A stretch of 6,409 nucleotides of DNA. Source: Legionellaceae bacterium. GTDB taxonomy: Bacteria > Pseudomonadota > Gammaproteobacteria > Legionellales > Legionellaceae. Under the pieces are notes generated by a model. It made no database searches. It was not told the origin of the DNA and was given only the letters and a program-made list of their open reading frames with translations. The position numbers and the translations under genes were made by a program. Shown here piece by piece: positions 1 through 6,195 of the stretch; position 1 is the first letter of the stretch; each line of letters begins with the position of its first letter. The DNA is taken from the NCBI GenBank assembly GCA_027449525.1, contig DAIDLK010000056.1:1-6409 (forward strand), read 5' to 3'.

Positions 1-562
1 GACTAATATTGGCTGAATAACTCGAATAACGATTTAACTTTTCCAATGCATGGCTCACGTCCCGATAGCAGTAATGTACAATCGGTTTGGCTAATTTACC
101 AATTCGGGCGGTTGCCGGCAAAATTATTTTTTCATGCACAATATCAGGGCTAAAATGCGCACCTGCGCGTTTAAACAACCGCACATGCCGCTTTGGTGAA
201 GACGAGTAACGCCTTATTTGGTCGTAAAAACACAACTGAATTGGCACGCAGAATGCATCGAACAATTGCGACCCTATCTGCGCTACAATGCAATCAGCCA
301 AAGCTGGATTGACTATTTCATCTGCATCCAGGCTTAAGACCCAAGGTTGAGTTGCGCACGCTAAAGCTCGTTGCTTTTGCACACCGTAGCCTTGCCAATC
401 AGGCTGACTAACGACGTTAGTAGTAAATTCTCGCGCAATGGACACCGTCGCATCGCTACTACCTGAGTCAACAACAATAATTTCTTGCGCAAATCGAACC
501 GACTCTAAGCAACGTCGAATATTCAATGCCTCATTTTTAGTAATTATAATGACACTTAGCAT
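1..562 (-). CDS. Family 2 glycosyltransferase, WaaE/KdtX-like, probable LPS core sugar transferase (3' end beyond window)
   Basis: This gene enters the window from the right and is cut by the left edge after 187 codons. The start is ATG at 562-560, overlapping the last 7 nt of tatD (ATGCTAA), which suggests translational coupling; no good ribosome binding site is visible. The N-terminus (LSVIIITKNEALNIRRCLES, residues 2-21) is the nucleotide-sugar-binding strand and helix of GT-A glycosyltransferases. VDSGSSD at 31-37 and the metal-binding LDADE at 78-82 follow the family pattern. Downstream, residues 104-115 are followed by RHVRLFKR (115-122), VHEKI (132-136) and HYCYRD (153-158), which resemble the WaaE/KdtX group that adds glucose or a similar sugar to the inner core of lipopolysaccharide at the cytoplasmic face of the inner membrane. 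That sugar and acceptor are inferred from family resemblance only. The fold assignment is secure; the exact substrate is not. Confidence 0.85.
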   Translation of the reverse strand, partial: MLSVIIITKNEALNIRRCLESVRFAQEIIVVDSGSSDATVSIAREFTTNVVSQPDWQGYGVQKQRALACATQPWVLSLDADEIVNPALADCIVAQIGSQLFDAFCVPIQLCFYDQIRRYSSSPKRHVRLFKRAGAHFSPDIVHEKIILPATARIGKLAKPIVHYCYRDVSHALEKLNRYSSYSANIS

Positions 563-1371
563 ACAGGGGCCACTGAATTGACTAATGCGCCAGGAAAACA
601 GCGGTAAAAATTAGCTGTGGTAGCCATAGCGATCGTTTCATACGACTCATTGCGTAAGCGAGCGATGGTCTCGGCCACGTATTTAACCAAGGCTGGATGA
701 TTTTGCTTGCCACGAAAAGGTACCGGAGCCAGATAGGGTGAATCCGTTTCAATCAACAGTCTATCCAATGGCACGCGTCTGACGACCTCTTGAACTTGTA
801 ATGCATTTTTAAACGTGACGATCCCAGAAAATGAAAGATAAAAATTTAAATCCAATGCTTGTTGCGCAACCTCTAAGGATTCGACAAAACAATGCATCAC
901 CCCCCCCACTGTATCAGCTCGTTCAGCGCGCATTAATTGTATCGTATCCGCTGCTGCTTCACGGGTGTGGATGATTAGCGGTTTATTCAATTCGCGCGCA
1001 GCCTGAATGTGCTGACGAAATTGAGCACGCTGGTGATCAAGCGCTGCCGAGTCTGACAGGCGATAGTAATCCAAACCAGTTTCGCCAATAGCCACCACAC
1101 GCTCAGACTGCCCCCAAGTCACTAACTCCGCCGCACTAACGGGCGCATTCGGTGGCTCATTGGGATGAATACCAACCGAAATACTCACTTCAGGGTAGCG
1201 GCTTGCCAGCTCGTATAATAAAGGGACATCCTCGCGCGTGATGCACACACACAAAAATGCCATCACATCATTCGCCTTTGCTTGTCGAATCACCTCGTCC
1301 AACTGACCGTTAAATGCCGACAAATCAAGCTGATTTAAATGACAATGCGAATCAATTAATTGACTAATCAT
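556..1371 (-). CDS. tatD: TatD family metal-dependent hydrolase / DNase
   Basis: A 271-residue TatD-type TIM-barrel hydrolase, close to the usual 255-265. Known members bind two divalent metals and act as 3'-5' exonucleases or DNases; they also have a proposed role in quality control. All metal-ligand motifs are visible: DSHCH (7-11, giving His9 and His11), GIHP (67-70), GETGLDYYR with Glu97 (96-104), PLIIHTREA with His135 (131-139), MHCF with His160, and ETDSPYLAP with Asp210 (208-216). The protein is therefore probably active. In sequence terms it could equally be called YcfH, the paralogue that lies next to holB in E. coli. Its ATG overlaps the holB stop by 8 nt, with GAGGG about 10 nt upstream inside holB. 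It lies directly after holB, with no pilZ between as there is in Pseudomonas. An odd point is a run of eight G on the coding strand just before the His160 codon. Confidence 0.95.
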   Translation of the reverse strand: MISQLIDSHCHLNQLDLSAFNGQLDEVIRQAKANDVMAFLCVCITREDVPLLYELASRYPEVSISVGIHPNEPPNAPVSAAELVTWGQSERVVAIGETGLDYYRLSDSAALDHQRAQFRQHIQAARELNKPLIIHTREAAADTIQLMRAERADTVGGVMHCFVESLEVAQQALDLNFYLSFSGIVTFKNALQVQEVVRRVPLDRLLIETDSPYLAPVPFRGKQNHPALVKYVAETIARLRNESYETIAMATTANFYRCFPGALVNSVAPVC

Positions 1372-2224
1372 CGCTCAAATACCCTCGCATAGTTAATAAC
1401 ACTCGCTCAATAGCTAGCGGTTTATTCAGGGACTGACACTGACTGACCATCTGTTTTAATTGGTTAATTGTGTCGAGTTGCATGAACAAGTGTACCGGGT
1501 GAATACGACACTGCTGTACCCAAGCTGGTTGCGTAGCGCTAGGTCGCAACTGCGCTTGAATGAGCGTCGCGGTCACTTCATACAAGAAACGAAGTATAAC
1601 ATCGAACGAGTGAGGCTCCCAAGTCTGTGCTAGCGAGCACACATCCAATTGCCCTTGCATCCATACAGTAAAGTCATGCAAAAGAGGACTACCTTTGGTC
1701 AATAGACTCAGCGGGCTGTCCACGAACGAAAAGAAGAGCCGTTGGCAACGGCTCACTAAGGTCGCTGGAATGCTATCCAGATTATTTGTTATAAACAAAT
1801 ACACTGCATGTGCCGGTGGCTCTTCAACAATTTTTAATAACGCATTGACAGCCGCACGATTTAAGCTATCGGCCGGGTTGATGATGACGAAACGATACTT
1901 AGCCCGCTGAGGGGTTTGATAAATATCCAGCTGCAACGCTCGAATCACGTCAATTTTAATAAGGTTAGCAGCACCTTCTGGCATAACTAGCTGAACATCG
2001 GGATGCACACCCTGGCTCAGCATCACACACGACGAACAGCTTTTGCATGGTTTTACCGCCTGCTCACAGACACATACAGCAATGAGACGTTGCGCAAACG
2101 ATAAGGCTTGCTCTTCCTCAGGACCAATCAAGAGCATGGCATGTGGTAGCTTTTGTTGCCGAATGGAAAACTCAAGCTGCTGCCACAACAAATTGTGCGC
2201 TGGGATGGGATCAAGCGACCACAT
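1364..2224 (-). CDS. holB: DNA polymerase III subunit delta prime
   Basis: This is the delta prime subunit of the clamp loader that opens and loads the beta sliding clamp during replication. The protein has 286 residues, shorter than the E. coli protein of about 334. An AAA+ N-terminal domain starts near HAMLLIGP (28-35). The P-loop is degenerate (GPEEEQALSFA, 34-44, lacking the Lys-Ser/Thr), as expected for delta prime, which does not hydrolyse ATP. The zinc-binding cysteine cluster is C51, C53, C60, C63 and C66, followed by HPDVQLV (74-80). NALLKIVEEPP (127-137) and the SRC motif (158-160), which serves as an arginine finger towards the neighbouring subunit, are both intact. The C-terminal collar domain is diverged, as is usual. 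The ATG lies inside the tmk 3' end (14 nt overlap) without a strong ribosome binding site, so coupling to tmk is likely. It is followed by tatD with an 8 nt overlap. Confidence 0.96.
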   Translation of the reverse strand: MWSLDPIPAHNLLWQQLEFSIRQQKLPHAMLLIGPEEEQALSFAQRLIAVCVCEQAVKPCKSCSSCVMLSQGVHPDVQLVMPEGAANLIKIDVIRALQLDIYQTPQRAKYRFVIINPADSLNRAAVNALLKIVEEPPAHAVYLFITNNLDSIPATLVSRCQRLFFSFVDSPLSLLTKGSPLLHDFTVWMQGQLDVCSLAQTWEPHSFDVILRFLYEVTATLIQAQLRPSATQPAWVQQCRIHPVHLFMQLDTINQLKQMVSQCQSLNKPLAIERVLLTMRGYLSDD

Positions 2225-2849
2225 GCTGCTGTAAATAATCGCTAAGCGTATGCATTATGTCATCCTGTACTGCTGTGAGGGATTGAGTTGCGTCAATCCG
2301 CTGTACTGATCCGTGTTGGGCAATTTCCAGATGATACTGTCGAAACACTGCCTGGAAAAACGACAGGGGTTCTTGTTCTATTCGATCTTTTTTACCGCGC
2401 AAGAGCGCACGTTTTAGACCTAGCTCAGGCGATAGATCCAAAAAAAAAGTTAAATCAGGACGAAGCCCCTGTAAGCAAACGGATGACAAGTGATTGACAA
2501 AATCTCTGTCCAACTGCCGCCCACCAACTTGGTAGGCGTAGGTTGACAATTCGAATCGATCAGCCAATACCCAAGCTCCACGCGCTAAAGCAGGCAAGAT
2601 AACCTCTTCCAACAACTGCACTCGGGCGGCGTAAAATAACAATAACTCAGCCCGCGCATCCAGTGGTTGGTTAAGCGGCTGTTTCAGTATCGTTCGAATA
2701 GCTTCACCAACCTGAGTACCACCAGGTTCACGAGTAATTACTAGTTCAGGCACGCGAGATAGTAGAAAATCTTGAATGGTTTGAAGTGCGGTTGATTTTC
2801 CCGCGCCCTCTAAACCTTCCACCACCACAAAGTGCCCAGATTTACTCAT
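2211..2849 (-). CDS. tmk: Thymidylate kinase
   Basis: This enzyme phosphorylates dTMP to dTDP with ATP, an essential cytoplasmic step in dTTP synthesis. The protein has 212 residues, the usual size. The P-loop is GLEGAGKST (12-20), TREPGGT (39-45) binds the thymidylate side, DRFELST (97-103) with GGR (109-111) forms the DR(X) region, and RGKKDRIEQE (151-160) is the LID, with basic residues as in the E. coli-type enzyme. A GTG codon lies directly before the chosen ATG (2852-2850) and could also start the protein; neither has a clear Shine-Dalgarno sequence. The gene begins only 23 nt after the acpP stop, where fabF, pabC and mltG are usually found in relatives, so expression probably depends on read-through from acpP. 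A run of nine T on the coding strand lies within the codons for TFFL (134-137). Confidence 0.97.
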   Translation of the reverse strand: MSKSGHFVVVEGLEGAGKSTALQTIQDFLLSRVPELVITREPGGTQVGEAIRTILKQPLNQPLDARAELLLFYAARVQLLEEVILPALARGAWVLADRFELSTYAYQVGGRQLDRDFVNHLSSVCLQGLRPDLTFFLDLSPELGLKRALLRGKKDRIEQEPLSFFQAVFRQYHLEIAQHGSVQRIDATQSLTAVQDDIMHTLSDYLQQHVVA

Positions 2850-2872
2850 CACAAGTAAACCGAATTAGCTGA

Positions 2873-3115
2873 TTAAGCTTTACCTGAATGTGATTCAATG
2901 TAATCAATGGCTTCCTGAATAGTGGTAATTTTTTCTGCTTTTTCATCGGGAATTTCTGTTTCAAATTCTTCTTCAAGTGCCATCACCAACTCGACCGTAT
3001 CTAATGAGTCAGCGCCGAGATCATCAACAAAAGAGGCATCGTTTTTTAGCTCTTCATCCTTTACGCCAAGTTGTTCTACAACAATTTTACGAACTCGTTC
3101 TGCTACTGTACTCAT
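2873..3115 (-). CDS. acpP: Acyl carrier protein
   Basis: A small acidic carrier of 80 residues that holds growing acyl chains on a 4'-phosphopantetheine arm during fatty acid synthesis and donates them to PlsX and to lipid A enzymes. The attachment serine is Ser37 in the motif GADSLDTVELVMALEEEF (34-51), which matches E. coli AcpP almost residue for residue, as does the EIPDEKAEKITT segment (54-65). The E. coli protein has 78 residues; this one ends in a slightly longer tail (ESHSGKA). The start is supported by AGAGGA about 10 nt upstream. It lies 75 nt after fabG, the widest gap in the block, which leaves room for extra regulation. Downstream comes tmk, not fabF. Confidence 0.99.
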   Translation of the reverse strand: MSTVAERVRKIVVEQLGVKDEELKNDASFVDDLGADSLDTVELVMALEEEFETEIPDEKAEKITTIQEAIDYIESHSGKA

Positions 3116-3157
3116 AACACGTTTTTCCTCTGTCGGTTGATAAAAATAATGATGCGT

Positions 3158-3185
3158 AGTTTATGCAATTCATAAAATAACGCAA
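3158..3185 (-). promoter_or_regulatory. Weak candidate promoter in front of acpP
   Basis: TTGCGT (3185-3180) and TAAACT (3163-3158) are separated by 16 nt in the 75 nt gap between fabG and acpP. The matches are poor (three and four of six). The call rests mainly on the unusual gap and on the knowledge that acpP in E. coli has extra promoters, because the carrier protein is needed in great excess. Start of transcription would be near 3151. Confidence 0.25.
3160..3176. repeat. Short inverted repeat upstream of acpP
   Basis: TTTATG and CATAAA, separated by CAATT, form a six-base-pair AT-rich dyad that overlaps the weak promoter candidate in the fabG-acpP gap. It could be an operator or a chance dyad; it has no T tract and is too weak for a terminator. 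Confidence 0.3.
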
Positions 3186-3190
3186 GCCTC

Positions 3191-3934
3191 TTAACTCATG
3201 TACATCCCACCATTCACACTAATAGTTTCACCAGTGATGTAATTGGCACCATTCGAGGCGAGAAATGACACCACACTTGCCACATCAGCCGCTTGCCCCA
3301 ACCGTTTCATAGGGATGCGTTTTAACATCTCTTGTTTTACCAAATCTGGAAGAGCAGCGGTCATATCGGTCGCAATAAAGCCAGGAGCAACCACATTAAC
3401 AGTAACCCCACGACTGGCTACCTCCTGTGCCAACGACTTAGAAAAACCCACCAAGCCCGCTTTAGCCGCTGTATAATTCGCTTGTCCAGCATTGCCTGAT
3501 AAGCCAACAACCGAACCAATACTAATAATACGTCCCCACCGTGCTCTAAACATGTTTTTAACACAAGCACGGGTTAAACGAAACACAGCATTCAGATTGG
3601 TTTCAATAACACGGTACCATTCTTCATCATCCATCCGCAATAATAAATTATCGGCTGTTACACCAGCGTTATTCACAAGAATAGCGGGAGATAGTTCAGA
3701 TGCAGCAAGTGCTAACATGAGTTCATCAACTTGAGATTGCTGCGTGACATCAAGGATAACTCCTTTCCCAGCCAATTGATGCGTGGCAAAATATGCATCA
3801 ATAGCATCTCGTCCCGCAACCGATGTGGCACTACCCACCACATAGGCACCCTCCGTGGCCAGCTGATGCGCAATCGTTTGCCCAATACCACGTGTAGCTC
3901 CGGTTACCAGAGCTACTTTGCCGGCTAAACTCAT
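3191..3934 (-). CDS. fabG: 3-oxoacyl-[acyl-carrier-protein] reductase
   Basis: An NADPH-dependent short-chain dehydrogenase/reductase that reduces 3-oxoacyl-ACP to (R)-3-hydroxyacyl-ACP, the first reductive step of each type II elongation cycle; it usually acts as a cytoplasmic tetramer. It has 247 residues against 244 in E. coli. The cofactor motif TGATRGIG is at 11-18, DV at 62-63 and NNAG at 88-91. The catalytic tetrad is complete: Asn113, Ser141 (in GSVVG), Tyr154 and Lys158 (in NYTAAKAG). PGFIATDM (184-191) and the C-terminal TGETISVNGGMYMS (234-247) are typical of true FabG rather than of a general dehydrogenase. The ATG has a strong ribosome binding site, AAGGAG, 8 nt upstream, lying within the last codons of fabD. 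The neighbours fabD and acpP confirm the role. Confidence 0.98.
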   Translation of the reverse strand: MSLAGKVALVTGATRGIGQTIAHQLATEGAYVVGSATSVAGRDAIDAYFATHQLAGKGVILDVTQQSQVDELMLALAASELSPAILVNNAGVTADNLLLRMDDEEWYRVIETNLNAVFRLTRACVKNMFRARWGRIISIGSVVGLSGNAGQANYTAAKAGLVGFSKSLAQEVASRGVTVNVVAPGFIATDMTAALPDLVKQEMLKRIPMKRLGQAADVASVVSFLASNGANYITGETISVNGGMYMS

Positions 3935-3939
3935 CCTGC

Positions 3940-4893
3940 TTACTCCTTAATATTCAGCACAGCGGAAACCGCTTGCTGTAAACTCTCTGGATTGGTAATA
4001 CTCACCACTTTAAGCGTGGAATCAATGCGTTTGATTAAACCAGCCAATACTTTTCCAGGTCCGCACTCAACCATCAACTGCACACCACGCAGGCTTAATG
4101 TCTGTATAGTTTCTACCCAGCGCACCGGTAAATACAATTGCGCCGCCAAGACTCGCCGCATAGAATCTGTGGTTTGGTACTCACTTAAATCAACAGAACT
4201 GATCACAGTCTGTTGGGGAGCGCTAAATGCTACCTCAGCCAAAACAGCCGCGAATCGCTCCGCTGCTTGCGTTAATAAAGCACAATGACACGGTACACTA
4301 ACGGGGATGAGTTTTGCCAAGCGTGCACCCAACTGCTCGGCTTGCTGAATAGCCGCATTCACTGCAGAAGTATGTCCGGCAATCACCACTTGGCCAATAG
4401 CGTTGTAGTTAGCCGGGCTAACGAGCGATTCCGGCATGCTCACTGTCTGGCACAATTGCTCAACTTGGCTGTCGGTTAAGCCAATTATAGCGGCCATTGC
4501 TCCAACGCCCAAAGGCACACTGTCTTGCATGCATTGCCCACGTGCTTGCACCAACCGTGACGCATCGGCTAAATTCAATGCCCTAGCACACACTAAAGCG
4601 GGGTATTCGCCTAAACTGTGACCTGATAAAATGCATGATAATTCAGGCACTTGCGTGGCTAACACGCGATACACACTAACATCAGCGGCTAACATAGCAA
4701 CTTGTGTGTGCGCTGTTTGATTTAATTGTTCAATAGGGCCTTGTTGCGTCAACTGCCACACATCATACTGCACGGCTGTTGAAACCTCTTCAAACACATC
4801 ACGCACTAACGGATAACATTCTGCTAATCCCGATAACATACCAATTGATTGGGAACCCTGCCCTGGAAATACGCAAGCAACGCGATGATTCAT
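3940..4893 (-). CDS. fabD: Malonyl-CoA:ACP transacylase
   Basis: This enzyme transfers malonyl from malonyl-CoA to AcpP, providing the two-carbon donor for every round of fatty acid elongation. It has 317 residues, slightly longer than E. coli FabD (309). GQGSQ (11-15) shapes the oxyanion hole. The nucleophile is Ser93 in GHSLGE (91-96), Arg118 (ARGQCMQ) is the residue that binds the malonyl carboxylate, and the catalytic His203 lies in VPCHCALL (200-207). GPGKVL (278-283) completes the family signature. Translation begins at an ATG that overlaps the plsX stop by 4 nt (ATGA), with AGGG about 9 nt upstream, so the two proteins are probably made in coupled fashion. In most gammaproteobacterial versions of this operon fabH precedes fabD; here it does not. 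The last two sense codons form the ribosome binding site of fabG. Confidence 0.98.
   Translation of the reverse strand: MNHRVACVFPGQGSQSIGMLSGLAECYPLVRDVFEEVSTAVQYDVWQLTQQGPIEQLNQTAHTQVAMLAADVSVYRVLATQVPELSCILSGHSLGEYPALVCARALNLADASRLVQARGQCMQDSVPLGVGAMAAIIGLTDSQVEQLCQTVSMPESLVSPANYNAIGQVVIAGHTSAVNAAIQQAEQLGARLAKLIPVSVPCHCALLTQAAERFAAVLAEVAFSAPQQTVISSVDLSEYQTTDSMRRVLAAQLYLPVRWVETIQTLSLRGVQLMVECGPGKVLAGLIKRIDSTLKVVSITNPESLQQAVSAVLNIKE
3943..3948 (-). promoter_or_regulatory. Ribosome binding site of fabG, within the fabD 3' end
   Basis: AAGGAG, a near-perfect Shine-Dalgarno sequence, coincides with the last two sense codons of fabD (Lys-Glu) and lies 8 nt before the fabG ATG. It is the strongest such signal in the window and suggests high, independent initiation of fabG. 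Confidence 0.85.
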
Positions 4894-5918
4894 AGCAATA
4901 AACCCTGATTAACAAAATCAGTAATCTTAGCACGCACTAAATCAATCACGCCGTTTTCAACTTGTAATACCGCTTGTTCAATAGCAAACTCAAATGCAAC
5001 GGCAGACGCACTGCCGTGGCTTTTAATGACCACGCCATTTAAACCTAGCATGGTTGCGCCGTTATAACGCGCTGGATCCATGCGATTTTTTAAATGCATG
5101 AGTGCGGGTCGTGCTAGCAAACCAACCAATCGAGACCACCAGCTTTTGGTAAACGCGTCTTTGATAACCCTGAGCATTAAGTGCACAATTCCTTCACTAG
5201 CTTTCAGCGCCACATTGCCCACAAAGCCATCGCAAACAATTAAATCCACCTCACCGGTGTAGAACTGATCGCCTTCAACGTAACCGATATAAGTGATTAA
5301 CTCACATTCAGAAAGCAGTTGTGCCGTACGCTTGACTTGATCATTGCCCTTGATTTCTTCAACGCCAATGTTGAGCACGGCAATTTTAGGTTTTGGCTTT
5401 TTCTCTAAGGCTTGGATCATGGCTGATCCCATCACAGCAAATTGAAATAAATGCTCAGCACAGGAATCAACGTTAGCGCCTAAATCAATGACACGCGTAC
5501 AGCCTGACTGAGTAGGTAATTGAGCAATGATGGCGGGTCTATCAATACCAGGCAACGTTTTCAACACAAACCGTGCAATCACCATTAATGCCCCAGTGTT
5601 ACCGGCACTAACACAGCCAGCCGCACGACCCTCTTTAACGAGATTGATAGCCACCCGCATGGAGGAGTCTTTTTTGTTGCGCAAGGCGTGCGAAGGAAGC
5701 TCATCCATGCTCACCACTTCAGTGGCGTGCACAATAAAAAGCTGTTTATTATTGAGTGCGTTCTTTTGTTTTAGTATTTTCTTAATTAATTGCCGGTCAC
5801 CAACCAGTAGTAACAGCAAATTAGGATTTTTAAGAGTAGCCTGGATGCACGCAGGGATCACAACGCCTAGGCCATGATCTCCCCCCATTACATCAACGGC
5901 AATGGTTACCGATTTCAA
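4890..5918 (-). CDS. plsX: Phosphate acyltransferase PlsX (acyl-ACP to acyl-phosphate), probable TTG start
   Basis: PlsX converts acyl-ACP and inorganic phosphate into acyl-phosphate, which PlsY uses to make 1-acyl-glycerol-3-phosphate at the inner membrane. With the chosen start the protein has 342 residues (E. coli about 356). Recognisable blocks are DVMGGD (9-14), VSAGNTGA (103-110), DLGANVD (145-151), NIGVEEIKGN (183-192), CDGFVGN (229-235), YNGA and LGLNG (285-295), and KSHGSA (299-304). The frame also contains an ATG at 5981, but that lies 58 nt inside rpmF and would add 21 basic, unconserved residues. A TTG at 5918-5916 gives an N-terminus (KSVTIAVDVMGGD) that fits the family, has AAGAG 8 nt upstream and lies 5 nt after the rpmF stop, so I prefer it. 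The start is inferred; the identity is secure. Confidence 0.95.
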   Translation of the reverse strand: MKSVTIAVDVMGGDHGLGVVIPACIQATLKNPNLLLLLVGDRQLIKKILKQKNALNNKQLFIVHATEVVSMDELPSHALRNKKDSSMRVAINLVKEGRAAGCVSAGNTGALMVIARFVLKTLPGIDRPAIIAQLPTQSGCTRVIDLGANVDSCAEHLFQFAVMGSAMIQALEKKPKPKIAVLNIGVEEIKGNDQVKRTAQLLSECELITYIGYVEGDQFYTGEVDLIVCDGFVGNVALKASEGIVHLMLRVIKDAFTKSWWSRLVGLLARPALMHLKNRMDPARYNGATMLGLNGVVIKSHGSASAVAFEFAIEQAVLQVENGVIDLVRAKITDFVNQGLLL

Positions 5919-5923
5919 GAAGG

Positions 5924-6124
5924 TTACTCTTTGTCTTCGTAGGTCGTATCGGTAACAACTACTTGTCGCTTGCCGCGACAATCGTAGCCATCTGGCGTCA
6001 TGTGATGACGCAAGTGAACTTCACCAGTCGTTGCGTTCGTTGATAAAGTTGGTGCGGTCAAAGCATCGTGCGAACGTCGCATATCACGTCGTGAACGTGA
6101 TTTTTTATTTTGTTGTACTGCCAT
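5924..6124 (-). CDS. rpmF: 50S ribosomal protein L32
   Basis: A small basic protein of the large ribosomal subunit, 66 residues long. The N-terminus MAVQQNKKSRSRRDMRRSHD is the hallmark of gammaproteobacterial L32, and the later HLRHHMTPDGY segment (37-47) also matches. An ATG six codons further upstream is in frame, but the internal ATG at 6124-6122 gives the conserved N-terminus and has AGGAG 7 nt upstream (6136-6132), so it is the true start. Only one cysteine (in GYDCRG) is present, so this is the zinc-free form of L32. The C-terminus carries an acidic tail ending in DTTYEDKE, making it about nine residues longer than the E. coli protein (57). It is the first gene after the promoter. plsX follows 5 nt later, the common rpmF-plsX pairing that joins ribosome and lipid synthesis. 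Confidence 0.98.
   Translation of the reverse strand: MAVQQNKKSRSRRDMRRSHDALTAPTLSTNATTGEVHLRHHMTPDGYDCRGKRQVVVTDTTYEDKE
5927..5931 (-). promoter_or_regulatory. Ribosome binding site supporting the TTG start of plsX
   Basis: AAGAG, formed by the final codons of rpmF, lies 8 nt before the TTG at 5918. Its spacing supports TTG as the plsX start and places the signal inside the upstream gene, implying that plsX is translated by ribosomes finishing rpmF. Confidence 0.55.
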
Positions 6125-6131
6125 TGAAATA

Positions 6132-6136
6132 CTCCT
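6132..6136 (-). promoter_or_regulatory. Ribosome binding site of rpmF
   Basis: AGGAG on the minus strand, 7 nt before the ATG at 6124. It decides between two in-frame ATG codons in favour of the one that gives the conserved L32 N-terminus. Confidence 0.85.
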
Positions 6137-6166
6137 AACCAAAATAGTGGTTTTATTAGGGTGTAA

Positions 6167-6195
6167 ATTGTACCGAGTTTTTTCACTTAAGCCAA
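6167..6195 (-). promoter_or_regulatory. Probable sigma-70 promoter of the rpmF-plsX-fab operon
   Basis: On the minus strand, TTGGCT (6195-6190) and TACAAT (6172-6167) are separated by 17 nt. They match the -35 consensus at four of six and the -10 consensus at five of six positions. Transcription would begin near 6160, leaving a leader of about 36 nt before the rpmF ATG. The position directly upstream of the first gene supports the call, but it rests on sequence only. Confidence 0.6.

Noticed and set aside
2865..2882. AGCT-containing near-repeat at the acpP-tmk junction as a deletion scar
   Set aside because: The repeated word is only four to five bases long, which is too short to argue for recombination between repeats.
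5527..5877. Plus-strand open frame of 116 codons within plsX
   Set aside because: It lies wholly antisense to conserved PlsX motifs and its translation has no family resemblance. It is a mirror of the real coding frame.
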